The position numbers and the translations under genes were made by a program. Below are positions 1-11,006 of a stretch of 64,000 nucleotides of DNA, one piece after another. Origin of the DNA: Dysidea avara (lineage: Eukaryota; Porifera; Demospongiae; Dictyoceratida; Dysideidae); the NCBI RefSeq assembly GCF_963678975.1, contig NC_089279.1:33795297-33859296 (forward strand), in the 5' to 3' direction. Every line of letters starts with the position of its first letter. Within the stretch, counting starts at the first letter, position 1. Below the pieces are notes generated by a model that was given only the letters and a program-made list of their open reading frames with translations, had not been told where the DNA came from and ran no database searches.

Positions 1-1436
1 TTATTACTATATATTAGTGCTTAAAACTGCTATATATACATAAAAAATTCAGTCCTGAAACATGTGAAGTACCTTTAGCTTCTGGGAGGTTGTACATATA
101 TCCTGCAGCTGGTGCAGTCCCCCTTGCCAAACCCTGGATCCCTGAATATCAGCTGTGCAAGATCTTAAGAGAAGGGTGAGGTAGACAAGCTTATTATTAC
201 AATGTTAATAAGAACAGTCCACTACTGCAATAATATCTAATAGACATTTGTTAGAACTCGTGAAAAAGACTAATGCATGTGAACCATGAGTAAACCTCTT
301 GGCCATTGTGCCAAATATTATGATGTACATACTACGTAAATAAAATTCAATTTCTTTACATACACTGATCTACAGTATGGCAAAAATTGCATGTTTGTAG
401 CTATAAATTATGAAAACTTACAGTTTAGCTGAAAACTTGATGTTAAGGTTGTAATGCTTCTATTTACAACCACAATACTGATGAAATTGAAACAACCTTA
501 AAACTGTACTATGAGATCCTATACAGTCAGTCTTTAGCTACCCACATTTAAATTTTCCTCTTTGACTTATGTGACAAATTAATATTGTGTAAAGAATAAT
601 GACAAAAATTGTAACCAGGATATGTTGCTGGTGTTAGTGTTATCTAAGCTATAGAATCTTACCTCTACAACTGTTCTTATATTTATCTCGATTGCAACTC
701 TCTAACAAATTTTTGTATCTATAGCATGTGTGTGACAGCACCAGTGCATACAACCTCCACAGCAAAATGTGATACTAACATGTAATCACCATATTTAACT
801 GTCTACTGAACACAACACATGATGAAATCATTGTTTGTTTTAGATATGTACAATGAATAACAATTCATGCATAGCACTATATCTGCTACATATACTCTAC
901 TAAGATAAGCATTTGTAAGTGTATACATGTTGTAAAGTAACTGCATAAACTTAGTGCACCTATACTTTGTACATATGCAGCTGCACGAATCATCACATCA
1001 GTTTTCTGTGGAATTTATTTGAATGCAGAGGCCCGAGAAAGTATTTGCATAAATGTTTTGAGATGGAAGATTTGTTTATACTTCTGTCTACAGCACTAGG
1101 CCTCTTGGTTTACACAAGTTTATAAAATTTACATAAGTGTAAATCATACCTCATGCCCATTACAAAGCCTCCAATTATAATAATTTGATACTCTTTAAAT
1201 AAAAAAAAAATTAGATCATTGTTGTTTAAGTACAACTGTACATTACACATGTTACCTCTGACATATACTTATTGACTAAAACACCAGTGACCAGCACCAG
1301 TTTGCTATTCATGTTACATGCATCAAACTGTAAACTACAAAACAAAATTATGACTAGACAAACAAAACTACACAAAATAAAAAGAGTCCATTGCTACTCT
1401 TGTAGTAATTCACTGAATGTTATTAGATAGGAGAGA
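1..1436. other. intergenic DNA, 3' flank of TGF-beta copy 1
   Basis: No coding region is recognisable. From about 950 onward the sequence matches the stretch from about 4960 to 5440, so the 3' flank belongs to the ~4-kb duplicated unit that carries each TGF-beta gene. Nothing definite is seen in the first 900 bases. Confidence 0.6.
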
Positions 1437-2670
1437 TCATACACAACCACATGAGGTAGCTCTAGCTGGAACATTTTTGTAGATGGTCTCATGAGTCAAA
1501 TCATTGTAGAACACCATTTGTATCAGTTCAAAATTAGTTGGTACACAACACCTCTTTGGTGCCCCTGCATGGCCTCTAGTCTGGTAGTAGTGGAGGGAAA
1601 GAATACTTGCATAATCAGTTAATGATTCTACTGGTAGTCTTGGACAGTGACCCCCACATACCCCAACATCAAATGACTTGGGGATCATCAAATGGACATT
1701 GCCTGCACTTATGGCAGTGTTGCTAACCTCCATCTTTTGAAGATGACATGACACATGTGATGTCTGAATAGAACTAGAACTGTTACTTTCACGTCTTACT
1801 TTCTTGTGCTTCATATCTGACATCTTTTTGTCTTGTAACACTTCACTCAAGAATTTGTTAGTGTTATCACGAGTGAACACAACTAACAAAGGTTCAGTGT
1901 TCAGAATGTCTTCTTGTTCCCCAGATGAGTAAACACCTTCACATGATAGTTGTTGTTCTCCTTTAGTCAGTGTCACTTTCAAGCCATAGTTAACCCATCC
2001 TTGTTTCCAGCTCTCAACTATTGGAGTGACATCAAATGTTTTCCACCCTGGACTAGAGTCAGTGTGTTTGAAAGTGAGCTTTAGAGGTGAGTTAATGTTG
2101 TTGTAATTGAGCAGGTAATAAATATTGACCTCATAGTAGTCTCTTGGCATTGAGATCTTCTGTAGTAGACGTAGTTCAGCATGAATTATTTCCTCTCCAT
2201 CAATGCTGGCCTTGTCAATGTCGAATTTATAATATCCACAACCAATATCTGCACAACAACAACAATAATATTAAGGCAGTTCCAAATAGGCAATAATATA
2301 CTAGTATGTTATATAGAAGATGTTTGTGCATGCCTTCAGTATATACAGCACACGTACCCATTGCTTGATTCTCAAAGGATCGTATTGTGTTTGCTTTGGT
2401 CATCTTTTGGTCTTTCAGTGTATGGGCCGGTTCACTGGGAAAGTAAAAGTTGACAAATAGATCCTTCAAGTAGCTGGGTAGAGTTGCATTGGTTAGTTCA
2501 CTAGCAAATTCACTCATTTTGAAATTGTCGTCAATATTCTCTGAGTCTGAATTGGCTTCCCTTCTAGTCACCTTCACTGGCTGCTGCTCCTCTACCAAAT
2601 GTCTGATGGGAACTGAGTGAACTGTAAAATGACTGATAGTTAGTAGCAGGCACACTGAGAACTTCATCAT
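1437..2670 (-). CDS. TGF-beta superfamily ligand precursor, copy 1 (2 exons)
   Basis: Secreted growth-factor precursor of about 374 residues. Exon 1 is 2358-2670 and exon 2 is 1437-2248. The 109-bp intron runs GTACGT to GCAG with phase 1, and the joined frame stays open. The start is the ATG at 2670, giving MMKF and then a hydrophobic signal peptide. A propeptide follows, with an NAT glycosylation sequon. Residues KVRR just before the C-terminal ~117 residues look like a proprotein-convertase site. The C-terminal domain has seven cysteines in cystine-knot order: a single C, then VCGGHC, RCCVPT and the terminal CGCV. By family knowledge the ligand dimerises and binds serine/threonine kinase receptors. 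Copy 2, 3 kb away, differs at only six positions in the mature domain. BMP versus TGF-beta/activin subclass cannot be assigned by eye. Confidence 0.93.
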
Positions 2671-2733
2671 CTTGTTATCTCCTTACTTGCTTCAAATTCT
2701 GCTAAACTGATGTGTAGTCTACAAATCAGCTAG

Positions 2734-2740
2734 TTTTATA
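2734..2740 (-). promoter_or_regulatory. TATA box of TGF-beta copy 1
   Basis: TATAAAA on the minus strand lies 64 bp upstream of the ATG. The same element, in the same surrounding sequence, occurs before copy 2. Confidence 0.55.
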
Positions 2741-2919
2741 CATCTCTACTGTAACATAATCTGCCACCCCATGTAATCTCATCTTTACTGCTGTGGGAAG
2801 ATCATTACTCCCCTTGCTTAATATGGTCTATTATAGGGTGGGTATACCTGCAGCAGCAACTGAAACATGGAAAAAATTGCTGGCATTTTATTGAACTGGC
2901 ATTTGGCCTTTGATTATAA

Positions 2920-3010
2920 ATAGCCATAATATACATAGTTATAAATAGCCATACTGTACATGGTTATAAATAGCCATATTGTACATGGTTATAAATAGCC
3001 ATATTGTGCA
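2920..3010. repeat. minisatellite around the motif TTATAAATAGCCAT
   Basis: Four head-to-tail copies of a ~25-bp unit containing TTATAAATAGCCAT, each followed by a short TGTACATGG-like spacer. Copy 2 of the ligand unit has only one such motif near 6953, so this short array expanded after the duplication or contracted in copy 2. Confidence 0.75.
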
Positions 3011-3379
3011 TGTAAGTTGACTGCATTAAAACTGTGTACAGCTTTCAATCACACATGCAATCAAAAAAATAATATATACTGTCCTGAAGTAGTAACTGAA
3101 TAATATTATCTTGTTTTGAGTAGCTATAAGTGGGCACAAGCATCACTGCCTTATATAGAAGCCTTTAAATAGCTCCTTACACTTCTATTCTAGTAGTATG
3201 TACTCAACTGAAAATTATATACACCCTACTTGTAGCTATTTCATTTTATGAAGGTGCTAAGGATACTATAGCAACATGTAGGACAACAAAAGACTGAAGC
3301 TATCAAATTAAATTATTTTCTAGAAATAATTGATCCACATTATTAGAAATGTATCATATTTAGTTTATAGATATCATAC

Positions 3380-3690
3380 TTCACCACTGTAGTATTGGAT
3401 TAATGGAGAGTACATGAGGATATCAGGTGGAGGAGGTTAGTGCGTAGTTATTAAGGAGGAACAACTCCCTATGAATTCTTTTAATATCCTATATATGCAC
3501 TTCCAAATTTAGTCTTTACATGAGTGTCATTGTATTGATACTCTCCCTGATTAGTGTGGAGAATATTATGTTGACTGGTCAGATTAGCTGATCAAAAACA
3601 ATCTTTGTGAAGTCATGGTTGCTGTCCATCCTCCTTGATCACTGCATGTGTTGGCCATTTTTAATTTCACATTAACACAACAAGAATATT
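3380..3690. repeat. dispersed repeat D, copy 1
   Basis: A ~300-bp block with recognisable landmarks: AGTATTGGATTA, GGAGGAACAACTCC, ATTAGTGTGGAG, GTTGACTGGTC and CATCCTCCTTGATCA. Related blocks lie at 4290-4570, 7275-7570 and 8170-8420, all upstream of the TGF-beta copies, and a weak one at 30640-30860. It has no coding potential. A MITE is possible, but I could not find ends. Confidence 0.6.
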
Positions 3691-3894
3691 ATTAAATGTT
3701 AATTTGGTATATAGCTACTGATGGTGACTTGATCTCCAGGCAACTCACAGTCTAGACAAGTGTCTATTCTATGGAACTAAACAGCCCAGGAACAGATATT
3801 TATATGCCTGCTTGTCTGTGATTAACTATATAGTAATTTTCAAACAAAATAATTATACGTTTTTATATTATATGTTGCATATCTATTATCCTGT

Positions 3895-4014
3895 AACATC
3901 AACGTACATCACCTAACATCAACGTACATCACCTAACATCAACGTACATCACCTAACATCAACGTACATCACCTAACATCAACGTACATCACCTAACATC
4001 AACGTACATCACCT
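3895..4014. repeat. 20-bp minisatellite, 6 copies
   Basis: Six exact tandem copies of a 20-bp unit, AACATCAACGTACATCACCT. It is absent from the equivalent region of unit 2. Confidence 0.95.
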
Positions 4015-4289
4015 ATGTGTTGTTGGAGGATGATTTAGCAAGGACGATAAAGTACCACTTTAAAACTAATTATTACCATGAGTATATGATGCTAAAAGTG
4101 TATTAATTTTGAGCATATACAGCTGGCAATGGGAAGAACAAGCTAGGTGAAGGACTAAAAATTAATAAGCCATGATCAAAATTAATCTTGTGGGAGAAAA
4201 GCAATGAAAAATTGAAATGTTTTAGTAGATTAGACGAGATCCATACATATCATAATTCAGTTTTACATACACAGGTATCAAGTTTCACC

Positions 4290-4570
4290 TGCAAACACAG
4301 TAGTATTGGATTACTGGAAATTTAAGATTAGGTGAGGAATAACTCCTCCTGTATTATTGTAATATCCTATATACATATACTTTTCCAAATTTGGTGTGTT
4401 TTTTTGAGTTTCATTGTAGTTGTATATACCCTCTGATTAGTGTGGAGGGTGTATGTTGACTAGTCATACAAGCTGATCAAAACAATCCTTGTGATGCCAA
4501 TGGTGGTTGTTCCATCCTCCTAGATGGGTGTGTAGGTCACTTTTAATTTCACGTTAACAAAACAAGATTA
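4290..4570. repeat. dispersed repeat D, copy 2
   Basis: Second block of the repeat within the upstream region of TGF-beta copy 1. It shares GGAGGGTGTATGTTGACTAG and GCTGATCAAAACAATCC with the copy at 8170-8420. Confidence 0.6.
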
Positions 4571-4621
4571 CAATACATTATGTGTTGTTTACATGAACAC
4601 TATTGAACCTTGTAGGATGTG

Positions 4622-4622
4622 G

Positions 4623-4678
<56 letters not shown>
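4622..4678. repeat. (GT)n microsatellite
   Basis: About 27 GT dinucleotides in a row. The reverse-strand frame reading (TH)n is an artefact of this tract. Confidence 0.95.
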
Positions 4679-4679
<1 letters not shown>

Positions 4680-5451
4680 TGAGGTAGCATAGACAAGTGG
4701 CTTGAGCATCAGCCTGGTAATCAAAAGGTTCCAGGTTGATGCCCAGTTATGCCAATTTAGTGTTGTTGTAGTTTCCTTGAACAAGAAACTTTACTGTAAC
4801 TCAGACACTTTGCTTCAGCCTACCCAGATGTATATTGGGGGACCTGGTGGCCAGGTGTCAACTAGGGATTCCGAAGCAGCCTACCCAGCTGTAACATGGA
4901 TGCATAGGTAGCTGATGTTTACTGGAAAAGCAATTGCCTTTTATATGTTGCAATGGCATGAACTTTGTGCACCTACACTTTGCGCAGTCATAACATCAGT
5001 TTTCTGTGGAGTTTATTTGAATGCAGAGGCCAGGAAGCATTTGCATAAATTAATATGTATTTTGAGATGAAAGATTTATTCATTCTCCTGTATATAAAGC
5101 ACTAGCACTCATGGTTTACGCAAGTTTATAAAATTTGCATTAGTGTAAATTATACCTCAACCCAATACAAAGCATTCATAGTAAAGTGACACTTTTGTAA
5201 TAAAAAAAATTACATTAGATCATTGTATCATTGTTGTACAATTACACATACACATACACCTCTGACATTATACTTATTGACTAAAACACCATTGACCAGC
5301 TCCAGTTTACTTTTCATGTACTGTACGTACATACATTAAGCTGAAAACTATACAAAACAAAATTATGACTAGACAAACAAAACTACACAAAATAAAAAGA
5401 ATCCATTGCTACTCTTGTAGTAATTCACTGAATGTTATGCGATAGGAGAGA

Positions 5452-6711
5452 TCATACACAACCACATGAGGTAGCTCTAGCTGGAATGTTTTTGTAGATA
5501 GTCTCATGAGTCAACTCATTATAGAACACCGTTTGGATCAGTTCAAAATTAGTTGGTACACAACACCTCTTTGGTGCCCCTGCATGGCCTCTGGTCTGGT
5601 AGTAGTGGAGGGAAAGAATACTTGCATAATCAGTTAATGATTCTACTGGTAGTCTTGGACAGTGACCACCACACACTCCAACATCAAATGACTTGGGGAT
5701 CACCAGATGGACATTGCCTGCACTTATGGCAGTGTTGCTAACCTCCATTTTTTGAAGATGACATGCCACATGTGAGGTCTCAATAGAACTAGAACTGTTA
5801 CTTTCACGTCTTACTTTCTTGTGCTTTACATCTGACATCTTTTTTTCTTGTAACACTTTACTCAAGAATTTGTTAGTGTTATCATGAGTGAACACAACTA
5901 ACAAAGGTTCAGTGTTCAGAATGTCTTCTTGTTCCCCAGATGAGTAAACACCTTCACATGATAGTTGTTGCTCTCCTTTAGTCAGTGTAACTTTCAAGCC
6001 ATAGTTAACCCATCCTTGTTTCCAGCTCTCAACTATTGGAGTGACGTCAAATGTTTTCCATCCTGGACTAGAGTCAGTGTGTTTGAAAGTGAGCTTTAGA
6101 GGTGAGTCAATGTTGTTGTCATTGAGGAGGTAATAAATATTGACCTCATAGTAGTCTCCTGGCATTGAGATCTTCTGTAGTAGACGTAGTTCAGCATGAA
6201 TTATTTCCTCTCCATCAATGCTAGCCTTGCTAATGTTGAATTTATAATATCCACAACCAGTACCTATACAATAATACCATATAATAATTCAAATGGACAA
6301 CAATATAACTACCTATATAGCTATTTAGAGCATGTAATTTTTAACCTTAAGTACAGCGGACGTACCTATTGCTTGATTCCCAAAGGATCTTATTGTATTT
6401 GCTTTGGTCATCTTATGGCCTTTTAGTGTATGCACTGGTTCACTGGGAAAGTTAAAGTTGACAAAGAGATCCTTCAAGTAGCTGGGTAGAGTTGTGTTGG
6501 TTAGTTCATGAGCAAATTTGTTCATCTCAAGACTGTCATCGATGTTCTCTGAGTCATCATCAAGACTCCATGAGTCTGAATTATTGGCTTCCTTTCTAGT
6601 CACCTTCACTGGTTGCTGCTCCTCTACCATATGTCTGATGGGAACTGAGTCAACTGTAAAATGACTGAGAGTGAGTAGTAGTAGAATCAGGTACACTGAG
6701 AACTTCATCAT
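5452..6711 (-). CDS. TGF-beta superfamily ligand precursor, copy 2 (2 exons)
   Basis: Tandem paralogue of copy 1, about 385 residues. Exon 1 is 6366-6711 and exon 2 is 5452-6263, exactly 812 bp as in copy 1. The intron is 102 bp with phase 1. The ATG at 6711 (MMKF) is chosen because it aligns with copy 1; the upstream in-frame extension has only a TTG. It has a signal peptide, a propeptide with an NTT sequon, a KVRR cleavage site and a seven-cysteine C-terminal knot (VCGGHC, RCCVPT, CGCV). The propeptide has an extra acidic stretch around SWSLDDD that copy 1 lacks. The mature domain differs from copy 1 at six residues, all outside the cysteines, so both products should fold the same way. The strong conservation suggests both copies are functional or the duplication is recent. 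Confidence 0.93.
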
Positions 6712-6787
6712 CTTGTTAACTCCTTTAGTTACTTGTTTCAAGTTCTGCTAAATCACTCCACTGAAGTATGGTCCGTGATTCAGCTAC

Positions 6788-6794
6788 TTTTATA
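6788..6794 (-). promoter_or_regulatory. TATA box of TGF-beta copy 2
   Basis: TATAAAA on the minus strand, 77 bp upstream of the chosen ATG and aligned with the element before copy 1. Confidence 0.55.
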
Positions 6795-8590
6795 TGTCTC
6801 TACTGTAACATAACCTATCAACCCTTGTAATCTCATCTTTACTACTGTTGGAAAATCATTACTTCCCTTGATTAATATGGTCTACAATAGTGTGGGTATC
6901 TGCAGTGACATAAAAATAGCTGGCATTTTATTGAACTGGCATTTGGCCTTTGGTTATAAATAGCCATGTTATACGTGTGAGTTAACTACATCATTACTGT
7001 GTACAGCTTTCAATTATATGTGCAATTAAAAATATGTACTGGCTTGACTGGATTAAGTTATCTTGTTTTGAGAAAGTGAACACGAGCATCACTGATTTGT
7101 GCTCCTTACACTTCTAGTAGTAGTGCTAAAATTATATGCACCCCACCTGTAGCTATTCATTTTATGAAAGAGCAAAATGTAGGACAACAAAAAAACTTTT
7201 CTTTTCTATATAGAAATAATTGATTCACATTATTAGAAATGTATCGCATTAATTTTAGTTTGAAGGCATCAAACTTCATCACTGTAGTGTTGTATTACTG
7301 GAGGGTACAAGAGGATATCAGGTGGAGGAGGTTAGTTCATTTAAGGAATAAATACCCCTGTGAATTCCTATGCACTTCCAAATTTGGCTTAATATGTATA
7401 TATGAGTATCATTGTACTGATACTCTCCCTGATTAGTGTGGAGGGTATATGTTGACTGGTCAGATTAGCTGATCAAAAACAATCTTTGTGATGCTAATGG
7501 TAGCTGCCCATCCTCCTTGATCAGTGTGTAGGCCATTATTAATTTCACTTTAACAAAACAAGAATATTAAGTGTTAGTTTGCTAGCTATTATCTCAGTAT
7601 AGACTACCAGAAGTCTGATAGCTTGAGTGTGTATAACAAGGTATTAGGATCTTGACATTGCAGAAGCACTGTTGAGCTGGTGGTGACTTGATCTCCAGGC
7701 AACTCACAGTCTAGGCAAGTGTCTATTCTATGGAGCTGAACAGCCCAGGAACAAATATTTATATGCCTGATTGTCTGTGACTAACTATATAGTAATTTGC
7801 ATATTATGTTGTATGTCCAACATAGTCCAACATAACAAATCGTAGCGACATCTGTTCAACTAGTGTTTGTGTACATATTATGTAGTTAGAGGAGAGTTTA
7901 GTAGGGATCATTTTAATACTATTACCATTCATGTGCTATCTAAAGATATGACATAAGCTACAAGTGTATTTGTATTTTGAGCATATAGGCAATGGAAAGA
8001 ATAAGCTACGCAGGTGAAGGATTAAATTCTCATAAAAATTAATATGTAGGTGGTAATCAAAATTATACTAAAGCTATTGAAATTTGAAATACTTTGACAA
8101 GATACATATGTACGTATCACAAGTCAGTTTTACAGGTATCAAGCTTCACCTGTAAACACAATAGTACTGGATTACTGGGGATATAAGATTAGGTATGTAG
8201 TTAAGGAGGAACAACTCCTTCTGTATTATTGTAATATCCTATACTTATCCAAATTTAGTGTTTGTTAGTTTCATTGTAGGTATACCCTCTGATTAGTGTG
8301 GAGGGTGTATGTTGACTAGTCGTACAAGCTGATCAAAACAATCCTTGTGATGCCAATGGTGGTTGTTTCATCCTCCTTGATGAGTGTGTAGGCCAGTTCT
8401 AATTAAACAAGATTACAGTGTATTATGTGTTGTTTACGTGAACTCAGTTACATCATCCTTGTAGGATATGGTTGGATTGTGGTGAATAACACATGGGTTC
8501 TGTGGTTACTAAATGCCATTAAATGTAATAGTGAAACTTATTTTCTAGTCATTGATACTTGGCCCGGTTCAAGCTGCATGAACATGACTA
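6795..8590. other. upstream region of TGF-beta copy 2 with repeat D
   Basis: Non-coding. It aligns with 2741-4620 and carries two further copies of dispersed repeat D (7275-7570 and 8170-8420). The (GT)n tract and 20-bp minisatellite of the first unit are missing. No gene is seen. Confidence 0.6.
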
Positions 8591-9700
8591 TAATCTTGTG
8601 CTTTATATCTAATATTCTTTCATCTTAGAAATTTGTTGGTGTTATCGTGATATGTGTGAACGCAACTAACAAAGGTTCGGTGTTCAGTATATCTTCTTGT
8701 TCCCCAGAAGAGTAAACACTTCACATGATAGTTGCTGTTCTCCTTTAGTCAGTGTAACTTTCAAGCCATAGTTAACCCATCCTTGTTTCTAATTCTCTCC
8801 TGGACTAGAGTCAGTGTGTTTGACACTACTATAAATTCAATGTGTTTGACGCTAAGCTTTATGTGAGTTGATGTAGTCATAGAGCAGGTAATAAGGCTCA
8901 TAACAGTCTCCTGACATTAAGATCTTCTGTAGTAGAAATAGTTCAGCATGAATTATTTCCTCTCCCTCAATATACTGGCTTTGTCAATGTTAAAATTTAT
9001 AATGTCCACAACCAGCAGCTGTGGAAAGATAACATGCATACTAACTTTATTATTGTTATTCGAACTTTACAGTGGCCAGCACTGAAGGTCTGTGCTGCAG
9101 CCTTTGGATTACCTAACAGAAACTGGAGACTTTAAATGATCATTACTTAACCTACAGTAGTTGATAATGAGGTGAAACCAGAAAATGGGTCAAAAAAGGA
9201 AAAAATCCCTCCTACCCCAGGATTCAAACCACAGGCCACCCAATGTCTAGTCGAGCACCACACTCAGTCTCCTTCAGGAGGGAATTTGTAATGTAAATAC
9301 TGTATTCTAACTGTGTACTTTCAAACGCTATGCACACATTTCGAAGTATATGTGTATGTAGTACATAACTACATGTACACATACCATTAATTGGTTCTCA
9401 AAGGATCGTATTTTATCTTTTGATATTTCAGTGTATTGGCTGATCCACTAGGAAAGCTAAACTTGACATACAGATCCAGTCCTTCAGGTATGTAGCTGGG
9501 TAGGGATGCATTAGCTATGTAGTTCATGGACAAGTTTATTCTGTATAAGACCATAAACGTTCTCTAGGTCAAGATTAGCTGATTAGCTTCCCTTCTAGCC
9601 ACCTTCACTGGTTGCTGCTCATCTACCATATGTCTGATGGGAACTGAGTGAACTGTAAAATGACTGATGGTAGTAGTGTAAACAAGCACACTGAGAGCTT
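8591..9700 (-). pseudogene. third TGF-beta copy, broken, propeptide only
   Basis: The minus strand of 8591-9000 aligns with the 5' half of exon 2 of the two intact genes. The strand of 9385-9700 aligns with exon 1, including the signal-peptide region. The homology stops at 8591, beside the codons for the basic cleavage site, so the whole cystine-knot domain is absent. The exon-2 part has a small indel in the block corresponding to IDKASIDGEE and a stop after a NSHKA-like segment. The intron region is expanded to ~380 bp and holds a SINE. Because both exons keep their genomic order around the intron, this is a truncated tandem duplicate, not a processed copy. Confidence 0.85.
9064..9291 (-). 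mobile_element. tRNA-derived SINE, copy 1
   Basis: On the minus strand the element starts with a tRNA-like head: an A-box-like GACTGAGTGTGG and a B-box-like GGTTTGAATCC. An unrelated body follows, ending in CAGCACAGACCTTCAGTGCTGG. The same order occurs on the plus strand at 34769-36797, which confirms it as an interspersed element. It sits inside the former intron of the third TGF-beta copy. Confidence 0.75.
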
Positions 9701-9719
9701 CAGCACTTCTTTTGTGATA

Positions 9720-10171
9720 TCAAATAAACAAAGTAGTTGATGATTATACACATACAATATTATATGCATGTAGCAGTTGTCAACATTTTATCTGATACTG
9801 CTGATGTGATCTTTCTAGATACACCCATAGTCACTCTTACTCGATATCTTCTGTTGCCTTGGATTTTAGCAGAACATAAAGTGTACAAAAATGACTGGTA
9901 TTTTAACTCATCAAATAACAAAATGATCACCCCTGTAGTCATCAATCAGTACATAGCAAAGGTAAGGCCATGGAGCAACTGAAGCAGCCAAATCTATTTA
10001 TTGTCAGCAGTTACCAAACTTTTACATTGATGCATGTCTGTGATGTACTTTTGGTAAAGGATGAAGACTCAAATTAAAAAGGCTACATATGTTTGAGAAA
10101 CAAGTTTTTCTGAGTCAATTAAAATATATTGGACTGAATATTTGTACAACTTCAGCTAATATACTTTAGAC
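9720..10171. other. short non-coding spacer before the large repeat block
   Basis: Unique-looking AT-rich DNA. A plus-strand open frame at 9737-9982 has no recognisable domain. Nothing else is seen. Confidence 0.4.
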
Positions 10172-10987
10172 ATCAAGACACACGATAGTGTGTCGTGCGG
10201 CCCAAGAAGCCGGCGCGCCACACCGTGAGTATATTAACAGGAAGAAAGAAAACGCAATTTTCACACCTATGTAGCTCTGTGATCCCTTATCCGATTGGAA
10301 CCAAATTTGCTGGAGACGTGCCGCCCAGCTAGGGTAGTCTACATACCAAATTTGAAGAAAATCGCTCCAGCCATTTCCGAGATACGAGCGAACAAAATTT
10401 CGTTTTAATTTCTTCGTTTTTTTCTTCTTCTTCTTCTTCTTCTTCTTCTTCATCTTCTTCATTTCGCACACTTCGCAAAATTCGCCATAAAACACGAATG
10501 CGTGCTCGGATTTGGCTGAAATTTGGCACACTTAAAGGGCTCATTAAGGCGGATCTCCGTACCAACTTTGGTAGGAATCCGATGAACAGTCACGGAGTTA
10601 TGACCGATTATTTGCGTAAAATAAGGTCGAAGGTCTGTCACGCCTACAGGGTAAACGCCTTGGAGGAATCAGTTGAAAATTGATATGTAGATGGAGCAAC
10701 CATCGTAGGAGTGCCTTTTTGTGGTTTGAAAGGAATCGGGATAAAGACCATGGAGATATGACACGAAACCCAACCTGTGTCAAAATTACGCGATCGATTT
10801 TTATGAATAAAAAAACTATTAGTTTTCGTATCTACCAGGCAAACTGCTTAGAGCAACGAGCTGAAAATCAGTATGTAGCTGGAATAATCATCATAGAAGG
10901 TCCTTGCAGTAGTACAGAAGAATCGGATTACAAATCACTGAGTTATGATTCGAAAGGCAACTAGGTGCAGCAAATGCGAGATCGAGA

Positions 10988-11006
10988 TACTCTAATAGAA
11001 CAGTCA
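10988..11006. repeat. recurrent motif TACTCTAATAGAACAGTCA
   Basis: A 19-bp motif at the leader/array junction of unit 1. It recurs at the same place in units 2 and 3, at 41071-41089 and 50451-50469, and inverted with one change at 48807-48825 and 50497-50515. With one change it also occurs at 62696-62714. Confidence 0.8.

Noticed and set aside
4578-4784. Frame with a run of Thr-His
   Set aside because: Translation of the (GT)n microsatellite.
8591-9700. A third functional TGF-beta gene
   Set aside because: The cystine-knot domain is missing and the frame is disrupted; it was recorded as a pseudogene.
10166-10964. Open frames of 60-140 codons in the leader of each large unit (also in units 2 and 3)
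   Set aside because: They overlap each other on both strands, several are poly-Lys/Glu from the (CTT)n tract, and the diverged unit at 61,630 does not preserve them.
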